Positions 49,200 to 58,296 of a stretch of DNA of 64,000 nt are shown here, piece by piece. The position numbers and the translations under genes are program-made. Source of the stretch: UBA668 sp038328705. GTDB lineage: Bacteria > Actinomycetota > Acidimicrobiia > Acidimicrobiales > Ilumatobacteraceae. Location of the stretch: contig JBBQMG010000002.1 in NCBI GenBank assembly GCA_038328705.1, positions 1-64,000 of the forward strand, given 5' to 3'. The number at the start of each line of letters is the position of its first letter. The stretch's first letter is position 1. The notes under the pieces are model-generated. The model was not told where the DNA came from. It did not search any database and was given only the letters and a program-made list of their open reading frames with translations.

Positions 49200-50458
49200 T
49201 GCACCAAATCCTCGTAGGTCTCGCGCCGCACGACCAGCCGGGCATCGCCACCCTTGGCGAAGACCACCGGCGGCCGGGTCAGCTTGTTGTAGTTGCTGGC
49301 CATGCTGTGGCCGTACGCGCCGGTCACCGGCGTCGCCAGCAGGTCGCCGATCTGCACACCCTCCGGCAGCCCGGCATCGAAGATCAGTACGTCGCCACTC
49401 TCGCAGTGCTTGCCAACCAGTCGGGCGCGAGCGGTCCGCGGCGCGGCAACCGCCTTTGGCAGGAACGCCTCGTAGCCGCTGCCGTAGAGGACCGGGCGTG
49501 GGTTGTCGCTCATGCCACCGTCGACGCCTATGTAGGTGCGCACCCCGGGGATGTGCTTCACCGTGCCGACGGTGTAGACGGTGATCGCGGCGCCGGCCAC
49601 GATGCTGCGTCCGGGCTCGACACACACATTGCTGCGCACACCGAGCGCCTGGCAGGCATCGAGCAGCACATTGCCCCACTGCGTGATCGACGGCGCTTCC
49701 TCGCCCTCCACGTACGGCACGCCGAGACCGCCACCCAACACCAGTTCCGGCAGGTCGAGCGGGATGGCGAACCCGGCCATGACCTCGGCGGCCTTTGCGA
49801 AGTTCGACGCTTCGAACACGTTGCTGCCGATGTGACAGTGCACGCCTTCCAGCTGCACGCTGGGCGACCCGCGCATGCGATCGATGGCGCGGTGCGCATC
49901 GCCGTTGCCGAGGTTGAAGCCGAACTTGCTGTCGTCCTGCCCGGTGGCGATGAACTCGTGGGTGTGCGCATGCACGCCAGGCGTGATGCGAGCCAACACC
50001 TTCGGCACGGGCATACCTTCGGCGTGCAACGCATCGAGACGGTCGAGCTCGTCGAAGCTGTCGACGACGATGTGGCGCACGCCTTCGGTGATGGCCATGC
50101 GCAGCTCGGCGACACTCTTGTTGTTGCCGTGGAATGCGAGGGCGTTGGCAGGCACACCGGCGCGTAGCGCAACGTACAACTCACCGCCACTCGCGACGTC
50201 GAGGCCCATGCCCTCCTCGTAGGCCAGCCGCGCCATCGCTGTGCAGAGGAACGCCTTCGTCGCGTAGTACGCGCGACCGGGGCCGAACGCAGCGACCGCT
50301 TCCGCACAGCGGGCGCGCAGGTGAGCTTCGTCGTAGATGAACAGTGGCGTTCCGTACTGGGCCGCGAGCTCGCCGACGTCGCAGTCGCCGATGGCCAGCG
50401 AGCCGTCGCCCTGCACCTGTGCCGTCATCGGCAGCAACTGCAGCGGGACGGGGTTCAC
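49184..50458 (-). CDS. lysA: Diaminopimelate decarboxylase
   Basis: The 424-aa PLP enzyme makes lysine from meso-diaminopimelate. It starts MNPVPLQLLPMTAQVQGDGS, typical of actinobacterial LysA, at a GTG overlapping the argS stop (GTGA). The PLP lysine is in RAYYATKAFLC (Lys68). HGNNKSVAELRMAI, HCHIGSNVFEA, the glycine-rich ELVLGGGLGVPYVEGEE and the active-site Cys of KHCESGDVLIFD are also present. It lies in an argS-lysA-PemK-like operon. Confidence 0.97.
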   Translation of the reverse strand: MNPVPLQLLPMTAQVQGDGSLAIGDCDVGELAAQYGTPLFIYDEAHLRARCAEAVAAFGPGRAYYATKAFLCTAMARLAYEEGMGLDVASGGELYVALRAGVPANALAFHGNNKSVAELRMAITEGVRHIVVDSFDELDRLDALHAEGMPVPKVLARITPGVHAHTHEFIATGQDDSKFGFNLGNGDAHRAIDRMRGSPSVQLEGVHCHIGSNVFEASNFAKAAEVMAGFAIPLDLPELVLGGGLGVPYVEGEEAPSITQWGNVLLDACQALGVRSNVCVEPGRSIVAGAAITVYTVGTVKHIPGVRTYIGVDGGMSDNPRPVLYGSGYEAFLPKAVAAPRTARARLVGKHCESGDVLIFDAGLPEGVQIGDLLATPVTGAYGHSMASNYNKLTRPPVVFAKGGDARLVVRRETYEDLVQCDVG

Positions 50459-52197
50459 ATCCGCTCCGGCGCGTCGATGCCCAGCAGCGCCAGACCCTGC
50501 TCCATCACACGCGCGGTCAGGTCGCACAGCGCGAGGCGGCTGTCGCGGGTGGCCTCGAAGCCCTCCTTCAGTACCGGGCAGGCTTCGTAGAAGGCTGTGA
50601 AGTCTTGGGCGAGGTCGAAGAGGTACGTGCACAACCGGTGCGGGCTGAACTTCTCGATCGTGTCGTGCACCACTGCGTCGAATTGCAGCAGCGCCAGAGC
50701 AAGCGCACGCTCCTGTGGCTTGCCGATGACGGTGGTGGTGGCCCGAACCGACGCCCGCTCGACGTCGGCCCTTCGGAAGATGCTGCAGATGCGGGCATGC
50801 GCGTACTGCAGGTAGGGCGCAGTGTTGCCCTCGAACGCCAGCATCCGATCCCAGTCGAAGATGTAGTCCTTGATGCGGTCGGTACTGAGGTCGGCGTACT
50901 TGATGGCGCCCATGCCGACAGCGCGACCGACAGCCTCTTGTTCGGCGACAGGCATGTCGGGGTTCTTGCCGCGCACCGCAATGGTGGCCCGCTCCACACC
51001 TTCGGTGAGCAGATCCTGCAACTTCACGCTGTCGCCGCTGCGGGTCTTGAACATCTTGCGGTCAGGCCCGAGCACGCTGCCGAACGCGACGTGCACCGCA
51101 CGCGACGGCGGCACCAACCACCCGGCCATCTGTGCAACCTTGAACACCATCGCAAGGTGCTGCGACTGCGGCGAGCCCACCACGTAGACCAGCAACGTGG
51201 CATGGAGGCGCTCGAGGCGGTCGATCACGCACGCCAGATCGCTGGTGGCGTAGTTGAAACCACCACCGGTCTTCTGCACGATGAGCGGCAGTGGCTGCCC
51301 CTCGCGGTTCGCGAAACCGGGCGGAAACACCACGTCGGCGCCCTCGCTCTCCTCCATCAGCCCTGCCACGCGCAAGCGGTCGAGCACTGCGGGCATCGAG
51401 GCGTGATAGGCACTCTCGCCCATCGTGTCGTCGCTGGTGAGCAGAACACCCATCTCGTGATACACCGCACTGAAGTAGGCGGCGCTGGCGTTGACCAGCT
51501 TCCGCCACAGCTCGATGGTCTCGGGGTCGAACGATTGCAACAGCACCACCCGCTCGCGGGCGCGGGTCTTGAAGCCGTCGTCGCCGTCGAACTTGGCGCG
51601 AGCTGCTTGGTAGAACGGGTTCGGGTTGGCCATGTCGACGACCACTTCGCCACCATGCTCGGCCTGCATGTCCAGCAAGTGCTCGATGAGCATGCCGAAC
51701 GGGGTTCCCCAATCGCCGATGTGGTTCTCGCGAATGACGGTGTGCCCCGCGAACTGCATCAGACGCACGATGCTGTCGCCGATGACGGTGCTGCGCAGGT
51801 GGCCGACGTGCATTTCCTTGGCAACGTTGGGCGCCGAGTAATCGACGACCACCCGCTCGGGAGTGGTGGCGAGGCGAACCCCCAGGCGCGGGTCGGCTGC
51901 GGCTTCGACCAGCTGATCTGCGAGGAACTCGGGCGTGAAGGTGAGGTTGATGAAGCCCGGACCTGCAACCTCGGCGTTGCTGCACACTTCGGCGAGCAGG
52001 CCGGTGGCAACCACGGCCTCGGCGAGTTCGCGTGGGCTCCTGCCCAATTGCTTCGCCAGTGCCAACGCGCCGTTGGCCTGCGCGTCCGCCCGATCACTCG
52101 AGCGAACGACCGGGTCGATCTCCGCGGCGGGCAGCTCGGTGACGGCGGCGAACGCCTCGCGCAGCGTTGCGGCAATGGTGAACAACGGATCGGCCAT
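50455..52197 (-). CDS. argS: Arginyl-tRNA synthetase
   Basis: The 580-aa class I synthetase charges tRNA-Arg. The HIGH motif reads HVGH in APNVAKEMHVGHLRSTVIGD. The KMSKS loop is represented by KMFKTRSGDSV. The N-terminal Add-1 domain (LFTIAATLREAFAAVTELPA) and C-terminal anticodon-binding DALR domain (AYCACPVLKEGF region ending ARVMEQGLALLGIDAPERM) are in place. The start is ATG 52197. It leads the operon with lysA. Confidence 0.96.
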   Translation of the reverse strand: MADPLFTIAATLREAFAAVTELPAAEIDPVVRSSDRADAQANGALALAKQLGRSPRELAEAVVATGLLAEVCSNAEVAGPGFINLTFTPEFLADQLVEAAADPRLGVRLATTPERVVVDYSAPNVAKEMHVGHLRSTVIGDSIVRLMQFAGHTVIRENHIGDWGTPFGMLIEHLLDMQAEHGGEVVVDMANPNPFYQAARAKFDGDDGFKTRARERVVLLQSFDPETIELWRKLVNASAAYFSAVYHEMGVLLTSDDTMGESAYHASMPAVLDRLRVAGLMEESEGADVVFPPGFANREGQPLPLIVQKTGGGFNYATSDLACVIDRLERLHATLLVYVVGSPQSQHLAMVFKVAQMAGWLVPPSRAVHVAFGSVLGPDRKMFKTRSGDSVKLQDLLTEGVERATIAVRGKNPDMPVAEQEAVGRAVGMGAIKYADLSTDRIKDYIFDWDRMLAFEGNTAPYLQYAHARICSIFRRADVERASVRATTTVIGKPQERALALALLQFDAVVHDTIEKFSPHRLCTYLFDLAQDFTAFYEACPVLKEGFEATRDSRLALCDLTARVMEQGLALLGIDAPERM

Positions 52198-52243
52198 GGT
52201 CCGAACGATCGTACCGGTCGCACCCTGGTGAGGCCCGGTTCGT

Positions 52244-53137
52244 TTAGCTGTTTGCGAGCAACCAGTCGGTGCTGCCAATCGCGAACAACACGCCGGGTTG
52301 TAATGCGACCATCACGCTCACCAAGTTCGAATGGCTCAGCGACACACAGCCCGAGGTCGACTTCGAGTTGCCGTTGACGTCGTAGCTGAAGCGGTGCAAG
52401 AAGATGGCTGACGCGTACGGCGTCTCGCCGGACGCATCGCCACTGACGTCCGGTTCCATGTTGGCGCCGATCAGTGCCGCATGTTCATAGGTGCTACCCA
52501 CCGCAGGCAGGTATTCGTCGTCGGGGCCAGTGCACTGGGCTGGAGGTCGATACACGAGGTGCCCGTAGTCCGGATGGTTGGCGGTGGCGCCGAAGCAGTC
52601 ACCGGCACGTACTCGCCGATACGGGCCGGCGGTGACGCCGGGATCTGGTGAATTACCGAAGACGCTGAACTGTTGGCCATCCCACGCGGTCATGAGTCCC
52701 AGTAGGAAGACACCTGCAGGTGTCGTGCCATCCCCACTTCGACGTTGCAGCAGCGGACGCACTCCGTTCCTTCCGACTCTGGCCGCCAGGGTCTCTCTGC
52801 ACTCCCACCCGCGCGCCCCGAGTTGGGCCACTTGCACGGTGCCGGTGCTCGATGTCGGAGATGGGGTGAGTACAACGACGATCTGCGTCGCAGCGGGGTG
52901 AGAGCGTCCCACGTTGAACGCGATCTGTTGACAGCTGCTCGTTGGTTGCGGACCGTCGCCCCGCGCTGCTGGCGATGTCGCGACGGCGGGCCCAGGGCCC
53001 ATCGACTGTGCCGCGGGCGCTCTGCCGCTTGCCTCCGGATTCGAGGAGCGATCGCGCTGCAGGTGCACGACAGCCACGAAGCACACAGTGATCAGCGCGG
53101 CGCACAAGAGACGGGTGATGGAGTTGGCGGTTCGCAT
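52244..53137 (-). CDS. Membrane-anchored L,D-transpeptidase-like (YkuD) protein
   Basis: The 297-aa protein has one N-terminal membrane helix (ITRLLCAALITVCFVAVVHL) and a disordered Pro/Ala-rich linker to about residue 65. The catalytic domain ends with AIFLHRFSYDVNGNSKSTSG CVSLSHSNLV. The HxxFx...S-x-GC-x-SL pattern is the YkuD active site, and its Cys attacks the peptidoglycan donor peptide. Such enzymes make 3-3 cross-links or attach proteins outside the membrane. The usual Arg after the Cys (GCxR) is Ser here, so activity is uncertain. Confidence 0.75.
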   Translation of the reverse strand: MRTANSITRLLCAALITVCFVAVVHLQRDRSSNPEASGRAPAAQSMGPGPAVATSPAARGDGPQPTSSCQQIAFNVGRSHPAATQIVVVLTPSPTSSTGTVQVAQLGARGWECRETLAARVGRNGVRPLLQRRSGDGTTPAGVFLLGLMTAWDGQQFSVFGNSPDPGVTAGPYRRVRAGDCFGATANHPDYGHLVYRPPAQCTGPDDEYLPAVGSTYEHAALIGANMEPDVSGDASGETPYASAIFLHRFSYDVNGNSKSTSGCVSLSHSNLVSVMVALQPGVLFAIGSTDWLLANS

Positions 53138-53189
53138 GATGGTCAGTGGTTCCTTGCTCCCCGAAGACGGACCTTACCCGCCGCGGCAG

Positions 53190-54260
53190 CTATGCAACCT
53201 CGCGCCACCACCCCACCAGGTGCGCCGCTGCGTCGAGATACAGGTCCTCGAACTCGGGGTCGGCAGTGGCCGCGTGGATACAGGCGAGGGTGAACTTTGC
53301 GAGGTGTGCGTCCTCGTGCTGTGCCGCCGCGGCCGCAATCTCGGGCACGGTCGCTGCACTCACCGTGGGCTCGATGACCAGCGGCAGTTCAACGGTGCCG
53401 TGTGCCAGCCGAAACCCGAGTGCGAAGGTGCCGGCCACCGCCAGTGCGGCGCGCTCGCCCACGCCGTTTGCAGCAAGCGAAAGCACTGCCTGCGGCATGG
53501 TCAGTGCGTGCGTCCAGCCGTATGGTGCCTGGGCTTGGTCGTCGTTCAGCATCGACCACGCCGCAACTCGGGTGACGATTCGCAGCGCGCCACGTACGTC
53601 GTAGCGGTCGGCCAGCAGCGGTGCCAACAACCGCTCGGCCTCACCACTGTCGACAGCTTGCGTCATCAACGGGTAGATGAAGTCGTTGCCTGGTTGGCCG
53701 AGCCGTGGTGCTGCTCGCAGCGCGTCGTACAACCCGGTTGCGTCGCCGTCACCACGACAGCTCTCGTGCCAGGTGATTCGCCAGAGCGGGCGGGCGGCGA
53801 GCGAACGAAGCGGCCCCCGCAGGAGCGTCGTGGGCAACGTCGAGTCACGGAGCAGCAGCGAAAGCCCGATCGGCGTGTGGCCGGCGGCCGCCAGCGAAGG
53901 CACCAGCGACTCACCGAGGGCGCCTGCCGCTTCGGTTGCCGTCCATTGCGGCAGCCACGCGGCCGCCATCGCGTCGACCAGATCCTGATCGCCCGTGGAG
54001 ATTGCTGCCAGCAACGCTCCTGCGTCTGGCGGGCCAGCGATCGAAGGCGGTGCCAGCACCGAATCACCAGCGCTCGCATACTCAGCGGCGAGCCAGTCGA
54101 TTCGTTCGATCGCTGCCTGGCGAACGTCGGCTGGTACGTAGTGCAGTAGCTGAATTCTGGCCATCAGTTCCAGCGGGGCGTGCAGCACGAAGGAGTCGGC
54201 GGGAGCGGCTTTCGGGACGGACATGGCGTCGGCAATGGACTGTGCGGTGGTCATCGTCAT
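53190..54260 (-). CDS. Uncharacterised 356-aa protein divergent from soxR, probable SoxR target
   Basis: This soluble, mostly helical Ala/Leu-rich protein has histidine-containing segments: LLHYVPADVRQAAIERIDWL, LAAAGHTPIGLSLLL, NDDQAQAPYGWTHALTMPQA and HEDAHLAKFTLACIHAATAD. The pattern of spaced histidines weakly recalls questin oxidase-like proteins, which are Baeyer-Villiger-type anthraquinone cleavers, but I cannot confirm that by eye. The promoter at 54268-54298 carries a SoxR-box-like dyad in a 19-bp spacer and ends seven bases before the ATG. It is therefore probably induced by redox-active compounds through the adjacent SoxR. Confidence 0.7.
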   Translation of the reverse strand: MTMTTAQSIADAMSVPKAAPADSFVLHAPLELMARIQLLHYVPADVRQAAIERIDWLAAEYASAGDSVLAPPSIAGPPDAGALLAAISTGDQDLVDAMAAAWLPQWTATEAAGALGESLVPSLAAAGHTPIGLSLLLRDSTLPTTLLRGPLRSLAARPLWRITWHESCRGDGDATGLYDALRAAPRLGQPGNDFIYPLMTQAVDSGEAERLLAPLLADRYDVRGALRIVTRVAAWSMLNDDQAQAPYGWTHALTMPQAVLSLAANGVGERAALAVAGTFALGFRLAHGTVELPLVIEPTVSAATVPEIAAAAAQHEDAHLAKFTLACIHAATADPEFEDLYLDAAAHLVGWWREVA

Positions 54261-54267
54261 GAGCGGT

Positions 54268-54298
54268 ACTCTCCACCTTCAAGTTCGGTTGATGTCAA
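54268..54298 (-). promoter_or_regulatory. SoxR-type promoter and operator of the 356-aa protein gene
   Basis: On the minus strand, TTGACA (54298-54293) is followed by a 19-base spacer and GAGAGT (54273-54268). The spacer starts TCAACCGAACTTGAAGG, a dyad of TCAA and TTGA that matches the AACTTGA half of the E. coli sox box (from memory CCTCAAGTTAACTTGAGG). A 19-bp spacer is the hallmark of MerR-family activated promoters. The ATG is seven bases downstream, predicting a leaderless mRNA. Confidence 0.75.
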
Positions 54299-54320
54299 GC
54301 AGCAAGTTGGAGCAGGAACG

Positions 54321-54812
54321 ATGGCCATCCCCAAACCCCCGAAGGCGCTCCCCGACCTGCTCACGATCGGGCAGCTGGCAACTCGCGGTGGCATCGCCGC
54401 GTCGGCCCTTCGCTTCTACGAGAGCCAGGGTCTACTGCACACCATTCGCGTCGATCACAATCAGCGGCGGTACGCCCGAGATGCGCTGCGACGGGTTGCG
54501 TTCATCCGTGCCGCTCAAACGGTGGGGCTGAGCTTGGATGAAATCAAGAATGCGATGGACAGCCTGCCGGAGAGCCGCACACCGACTCATGCCGATTGGG
54601 AGGCGCTGGCAACTGCGTGGAAGGCGCAGCTCGACGAGCGGCTGCGGCTGATCGAACGACTGCGCAACGACCTGGAATCGTGCATCGGCTGTGGCTGCCT
54701 GAGCATGGAGAAGTGCGCCCTGTACAACCCCAACGACTCGGCAGCGTTGCTCGGGCATGGCGCGCAGTACCTCAAGGGCCGCACACCCGCCGATGCAGGG
54801 GTGGAGCTGTAA
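54321..54812 (+). CDS. soxR: Redox-sensing MerR-family regulator SoxR
   Basis: The 163-aa protein has the MerR winged-helix start LLTIGQLATRGGIAASALRF YESQGLL, a dimerisation helix, and the [2Fe-2S]-binding motif ESCIGCGCLSMEKCALYNPN D. The ligands are Cys121, Cys124, Cys126 and Cys132 in exact SoxR spacing. SoxR is switched on by oxidation of the cluster by redox-cycling compounds. In actinobacteria it usually controls oxidoreductases and transporters. A GGAGCAGGAACG ribosome site precedes ATG 54321. It is divergent from the 356-aa gene. Confidence 0.95.
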   Translation: MAIPKPPKALPDLLTIGQLATRGGIAASALRFYESQGLLHTIRVDHNQRRYARDALRRVAFIRAAQTVGLSLDEIKNAMDSLPESRTPTHADWEALATAWKAQLDERLRLIERLRNDLESCIGCGCLSMEKCALYNPNDSAALLGHGAQYLKGRTPADAGVEL

Positions 54813-54891
54813 GCCACGCCATTCCCTGGCCGCGTGGGCGCCATTGGTCGCTATCGTGGCCGTGCCTGACCGGCTGTTCGGTTGGGTCCCC

Positions 54892-54963
54892 GCCCTCGTA
54901 GCTCAGGGGATAGATCGTCGGCCTCCGGAGCCGAAGGCGCAAGTTCGAATCTTGCCGAGGGCA
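54892..54963 (+). tRNA. tRNA-Arg, anticodon CCG
   Basis: The acceptor stem GCCCTCG pairs fully with CGAGGGC at the 3' end. The anticodon arm TCGGC/GCCGA encloses loop CTCCGGA with anticodon CCG (54925-54927), reading CGG. The T arm GCAAG-TTCGAAT-CTTGC is perfect. The D arm GCTC/GATC has one mismatch. The discriminator is A, and CCA is not encoded. Confidence 0.95.
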
Positions 54964-54991
54964 CTGATGTTGGCCAACTGGCGCCGCCCGG

Positions 54992-54997
54992 TAGGGT
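54992..54997 (+). promoter_or_regulatory. Leaderless -10 box of the SurA-like lipoprotein gene
   Basis: TAGGGT ends seven bases before GTG 55005, about 30 bases after the tRNA gene. Confidence 0.45.
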
Positions 54998-55004
54998 CTC
55001 GGCC

Positions 55005-55826
55005 GTGATGCGACGTCTCGCCCTTTCCGCTGGCGCCCTATTGGTTGCAGCTTCCTTCTCCTCGTGCAGTTCGGTCGACAAGTCCAACACTGCCGCCGAG
55101 GTCAACGGTCATCGGTTGTCCAACGATGGGCTCGCAGCACTCACGGGCGACAGCACCAACGGCGACGACATTCGTCAGGCGCTGACCACGTGGATCGAAG
55201 TGGTGGCGGTCACCGACGACGCCGGTGGCATGACCTCACCCGACGAGTTGTCAGCACGCAAGCTCACCGCGCTCCAGGATCTGCTCGACAAGTTCGGTGA
55301 TGCCGGGCAGGCCACCTACGAGCTGGGCTTGGATGGCAGTCCCCTGCTGTGCCTATCGGCCATCCCACTCGACACCACGGTCGCCGGCGCCAAGGTGCTC
55401 GAAGAGCTCGCAGCAGGCACCACGTTCGCCGATGCAGCCAAGGCCTACTCTGCCGATGAGACACTCGCGTCGTCCGGCGGGCTGGTGAAGTCCGCCGAAG
55501 GTGTCGAGTGCATCGCCGGGGACCAGTTCAACCCTGAGCTCATCGATGCACTCGCGCAGGCCGGCGCCACCGTCGGCAAACCGACATCGATAGTGCTCAA
55601 CAAGAGCGAAGTGGTCGTGCTGCTGCGCCCCTACGACGAGTTGACACTGAGCGACGCCGAGCGCGTTCAGCTGTCGGCAAATGACATGGGCGCAGCGCTG
55701 AACGACAGCTACGCGGCTGCCAAGATCACAGTGTCCGGCCGCATCGGTTCATGGGACCGCGACCAGGGCCAAGTGATCGCCACCGGCTCTTCGGCCGCCA
55801 CCACGTTGCCCGTCGCAGCAGGGTGA
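55005..55826 (+). CDS. Lipoprotein, probably SurA/parvulin-related
   Basis: The 273-aa protein has a lipoprotein signal with lipobox FSSC (Cys21 from the GTG start). The region LAAGTTFADAAKAYSADETL ASSGGLVKSA and IDALAQAGATVGKPTSIVLN KSEVVVLLRPYDEL follow the pattern of PpiC-type parvulin domains (A-x-x-YS-x-D, GG-x-L, then a V-x(3)-G-x(2)-V strand). A VNGHRLS segment near the N-terminus resembles the start of SurA-N domains. It may be an extracytoplasmic chaperone. It is coupled to mazG by a GTGA overlap. An ATG at 55008 is the alternative start. Confidence 0.7.
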   Translation: MMRRLALSAGALLVAASFSSCSSVDKSNTAAEVNGHRLSNDGLAALTGDSTNGDDIRQALTTWIEVVAVTDDAGGMTSPDELSARKLTALQDLLDKFGDAGQATYELGLDGSPLLCLSAIPLDTTVAGAKVLEELAAGTTFADAAKAYSADETLASSGGLVKSAEGVECIAGDQFNPELIDALAQAGATVGKPTSIVLNKSEVVVLLRPYDELTLSDAERVQLSANDMGAALNDSYAAAKITVSGRIGSWDRDQGQVIATGSSAATTLPVAAG

Positions 55827-57265
55827 CCAACGCCCGCGTCGTCGTGGTCGGCCTCGGGCCTGCGGGGCCCGAGTGCGTCACTGAGCACACGGTCGCCGAG
55901 ATTGCCCGCGTGCCGCACCGCTACCTGCGTACCGGCCGGCACCCATCTGCTTCGCTGGTTCCCGATGCCATCACGTTCGACGACATCTACGAGGCCGCCG
56001 ACACCTTCGCCGATGTGTATGCGGAGATCACCGATCGCCTGGTGGCGGCCGCGCAACAGTACGGCGAGGTGTTGTACGCGGTACCCGGCTCGCCGCTGGT
56101 TCTCGAACGCACAGTGCGTGCGCTGGGCGCCGACCAACGTATCGAGTGTGTCGTGTACCCCGCCATGTCGTTCCTCGATGTCATCTACGCACGTCTCGGC
56201 ATCGACCCTGTGGAGGCTGGCGTCACGTTGGTCGACGGACACCAGTTCGCCGTTGCCGCGGCGGGGCTCGCCGGCCCGTTGTTGGTGGCCCACACTCACG
56301 CCAACTGGGTGCTCAGCGACATCAAGTTGGCAGTTGAAAATGCATCCGGCGACGAGCCGGTGATCATCCTGCAGCGACTGGGTTCGCCTGACGAGCTGAT
56401 CACGCACACCACCTGGGCGGAACTCGACCGCGCCGTGGAGGCCGACCACCTGACCAGCATCTACATCCCGCATCTTGCGGCGCCAGTCGGAGCCGAACTG
56501 GTGCGCTTTCATCAGCTGGCGCGCACGCTGCGCGAGCAGTGCCCGTGGGACCAGGAACAGACCCACCAGTCGCTGGTTCGCCACCTGTTGGAGGAGACCT
56601 ACGAAGTTGTCGACGCGCTGCAGGCGCTGAACCCCGACGACCCGCGTACCGATGATGATCTCGTGGAAGAGCTCGGCGATCTGCTCTACCAGATCGAGTT
56701 TCACGCAACCATCGCCGAACAGGAAGGCCGTTTCACCATGGCCGACGTGGCCCAGGGCGTGCACGACAAGCTGGTGCGTCGGCACCCGCACGTTTTCGGC
56801 GATGTGGTGGCGACGGACACAGCGACCGTACTCTCCAACTGGGATGCGATCAAGCAGGAGGAGAAGGGCCGCACGTCGATCTTCGAGGGCGTACCGCGCT
56901 CGCTGCCCGCGCTCAGCTACGCCGATGCGGTGCAGCGCAAGGCCGCCAAGGTCGGTTTCGATTGGCCCGATGTTGATGGCGCATGGCCCAAGATCGAAGA
57001 GGAAGCCACCGAGGTGCAAGCAGCCGTCGCCGACGGTAACCACGATGCGGTGCACGATGAGATGGGCGACCTGCTGTTCGCCGTCGTCAATGTGGCCCGC
57101 CACCTGGGCGTCGAGCCCGAGTCCGCACTTCGTGCGGCAACACTGAAGTTCCGCGAACGTTTCGAGCGAGTGGAAACGCTGGCGCGCGACCGCGGCATCG
57201 TCCTGAAGACAGCTGGTCTCCCCGCGCTCGACGCGCTCTGGGACGAAGTGAAAGCCACCGAATAG
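55823..57265 (+). CDS. mazG: MazG nucleotide pyrophosphohydrolase fused to a tetrapyrrole methylase-like domain
   Basis: This 480-aa two-domain protein (YabN-like) starts with a SAM-dependent methylase-type Rossmann domain: RVVVVGLGPAGPECV and GEVLYAVPGSPLVLERTVRA. The C-terminal part is MazG, with CPWDQEQTHQSLVRHLLEET YEVVDAL, EELGDLLYQIEFHATIAEQE, ADAVQRKAAKVGFDWPDVDG and DEMGDLLFAVVNVARHLGVE. MazG hydrolyses non-canonical or regulatory NTPs to NMP and PPi. GTG 55823 overlaps the preceding stop. The mazG-eno-divIC neighbourhood is conserved in actinobacteria. Confidence 0.94.
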   Translation: MTNARVVVVGLGPAGPECVTEHTVAEIARVPHRYLRTGRHPSASLVPDAITFDDIYEAADTFADVYAEITDRLVAAAQQYGEVLYAVPGSPLVLERTVRALGADQRIECVVYPAMSFLDVIYARLGIDPVEAGVTLVDGHQFAVAAAGLAGPLLVAHTHANWVLSDIKLAVENASGDEPVIILQRLGSPDELITHTTWAELDRAVEADHLTSIYIPHLAAPVGAELVRFHQLARTLREQCPWDQEQTHQSLVRHLLEETYEVVDALQALNPDDPRTDDDLVEELGDLLYQIEFHATIAEQEGRFTMADVAQGVHDKLVRRHPHVFGDVVATDTATVLSNWDAIKQEEKGRTSIFEGVPRSLPALSYADAVQRKAAKVGFDWPDVDGAWPKIEEEATEVQAAVADGNHDAVHDEMGDLLFAVVNVARHLGVEPESALRAATLKFRERFERVETLARDRGIVLKTAGLPALDALWDEVKATE

Positions 57266-57298
57266 CGAGGCACTCGCGTGACGACTGTTGGCGACGTG

Positions 57299-58294
57299 TC
57301 AGTGGCTGCGAAGAAAGTCGGGGAGCTCGCCACGTTCGTTGTGTGCCATGTGGCGCCCCGAGCAGGCTCGGTCGAACGACGACATTGCCTGGTAGAGCGC
57401 CAGCACCTGCGCACCGACGACGAACATGTTGCCGAGGGCAATGGCCTTCAGGTACGAGTCACCGACGGTACGGGCGAAGAACTGGGCAAGAAGATTGGCC
57501 GCCAGCGTGACCCACGGCAACAGGATCACCAGCAGCCACGCACGTTGCGAGCCGCCGATCACACCGGCCGCCCGGCGATACGCCTCGAGGATCAAGAAGT
57601 GTGAGACCACAGCGATCACGACGAGGGCAGCGATGACCATCAACTTGCGGGTGCGTTCCGCGTCGTTGTACGCGTTGGTTTGTGCGGTGCGGACGAGCAG
57701 CACTCCACAGCCGCTCATCAGCAGGATCAGCAGTGGGGCGAACCACGGCGAGACGGTGTAGCGAGCTCGCTTACGCGCATTCAGCGCGGCAGCGGTCGTC
57801 CACCACAGCCAGCCGAGCACCGAGCAGGACACGACTGCTGCCACGACAGCGGTTGCTACCGTGCGGCCGCGGTCGTCGAAGTACCAGTTGGTGCCGTCGA
57901 GCTTCAAATGTCCCTGTTGCTCCAACACGAATCCGACCAGAGGCGAGCCCAGGGCCGCCAGCAGCGCAGCAATCACGATCGTTCTCGGCAACAGGGTGTG
58001 ATGCAGCGAGCCGTCGTCGTGGTTCGAGAACGCAACGACAATTCGACGCTGAGAGCGGTGCGCCATCGAGGGTTCCGCGATGGACTGCGCACCCGCATCG
58101 TCACTCGGCGACAACGTCGGTAGCGGCGCAGGCTCGAGCGGCAACGTCTCAGTGGGGGTGGGCCGGGCGGCGCTGCCTTTGCCGACGGTCGCAGCAAGCA
58201 GCAGGTATGTCTCCTCGGCGATGGCATCCTCCACGTGAGATGTATCGGCGCCGGCGTGTGCGAGTTGAGGTCGATCTTGCGGAAGGTCAGACAT
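57299..58294 (-). CDS. Membrane protein of unknown function, downstream member of a paralogous pair
   Basis: About 331 aa. A soluble N-terminus of ~95 residues precedes five or six hydrophobic segments (TIVIAALLAALGSPLVGFVL, VATAVVAAVVSCSVLGWLWW, WFAPLLILLMSGCGVLLV, LMVIAALVVIAVVSHFLILE, WLLVILLPWVTLAANLLAQF). The end LYQAMSSFDRACSGRH is shared with the upstream protein (LCQGMASFDRSCRAIE). ATG 58294 is preferred over a TTG at 58300. It follows the upstream stop by two bases. I know no family name. Confidence 0.7.
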   Translation of the reverse strand: MSDLPQDRPQLAHAGADTSHVEDAIAEETYLLLAATVGKGSAARPTPTETLPLEPAPLPTLSPSDDAGAQSIAEPSMAHRSQRRIVVAFSNHDDGSLHHTLLPRTIVIAALLAALGSPLVGFVLEQQGHLKLDGTNWYFDDRGRTVATAVVAAVVSCSVLGWLWWTTAAALNARKRARYTVSPWFAPLLILLMSGCGVLLVRTAQTNAYNDAERTRKLMVIAALVVIAVVSHFLILEAYRRAAGVIGGSQRAWLLVILLPWVTLAANLLAQFFARTVGDSYLKAIALGNMFVVGAQVLALYQAMSSFDRACSGRHMAHNERGELPDFLRSH

Positions 58295-58296
58295 CG

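Noticed and set aside
54892..54963. tRNA gene as an integration site of a mobile element
   Set aside because: No repeated tRNA 3' end, integrase gene or shift in gene content follows. The downstream genes are conserved housekeeping genes.
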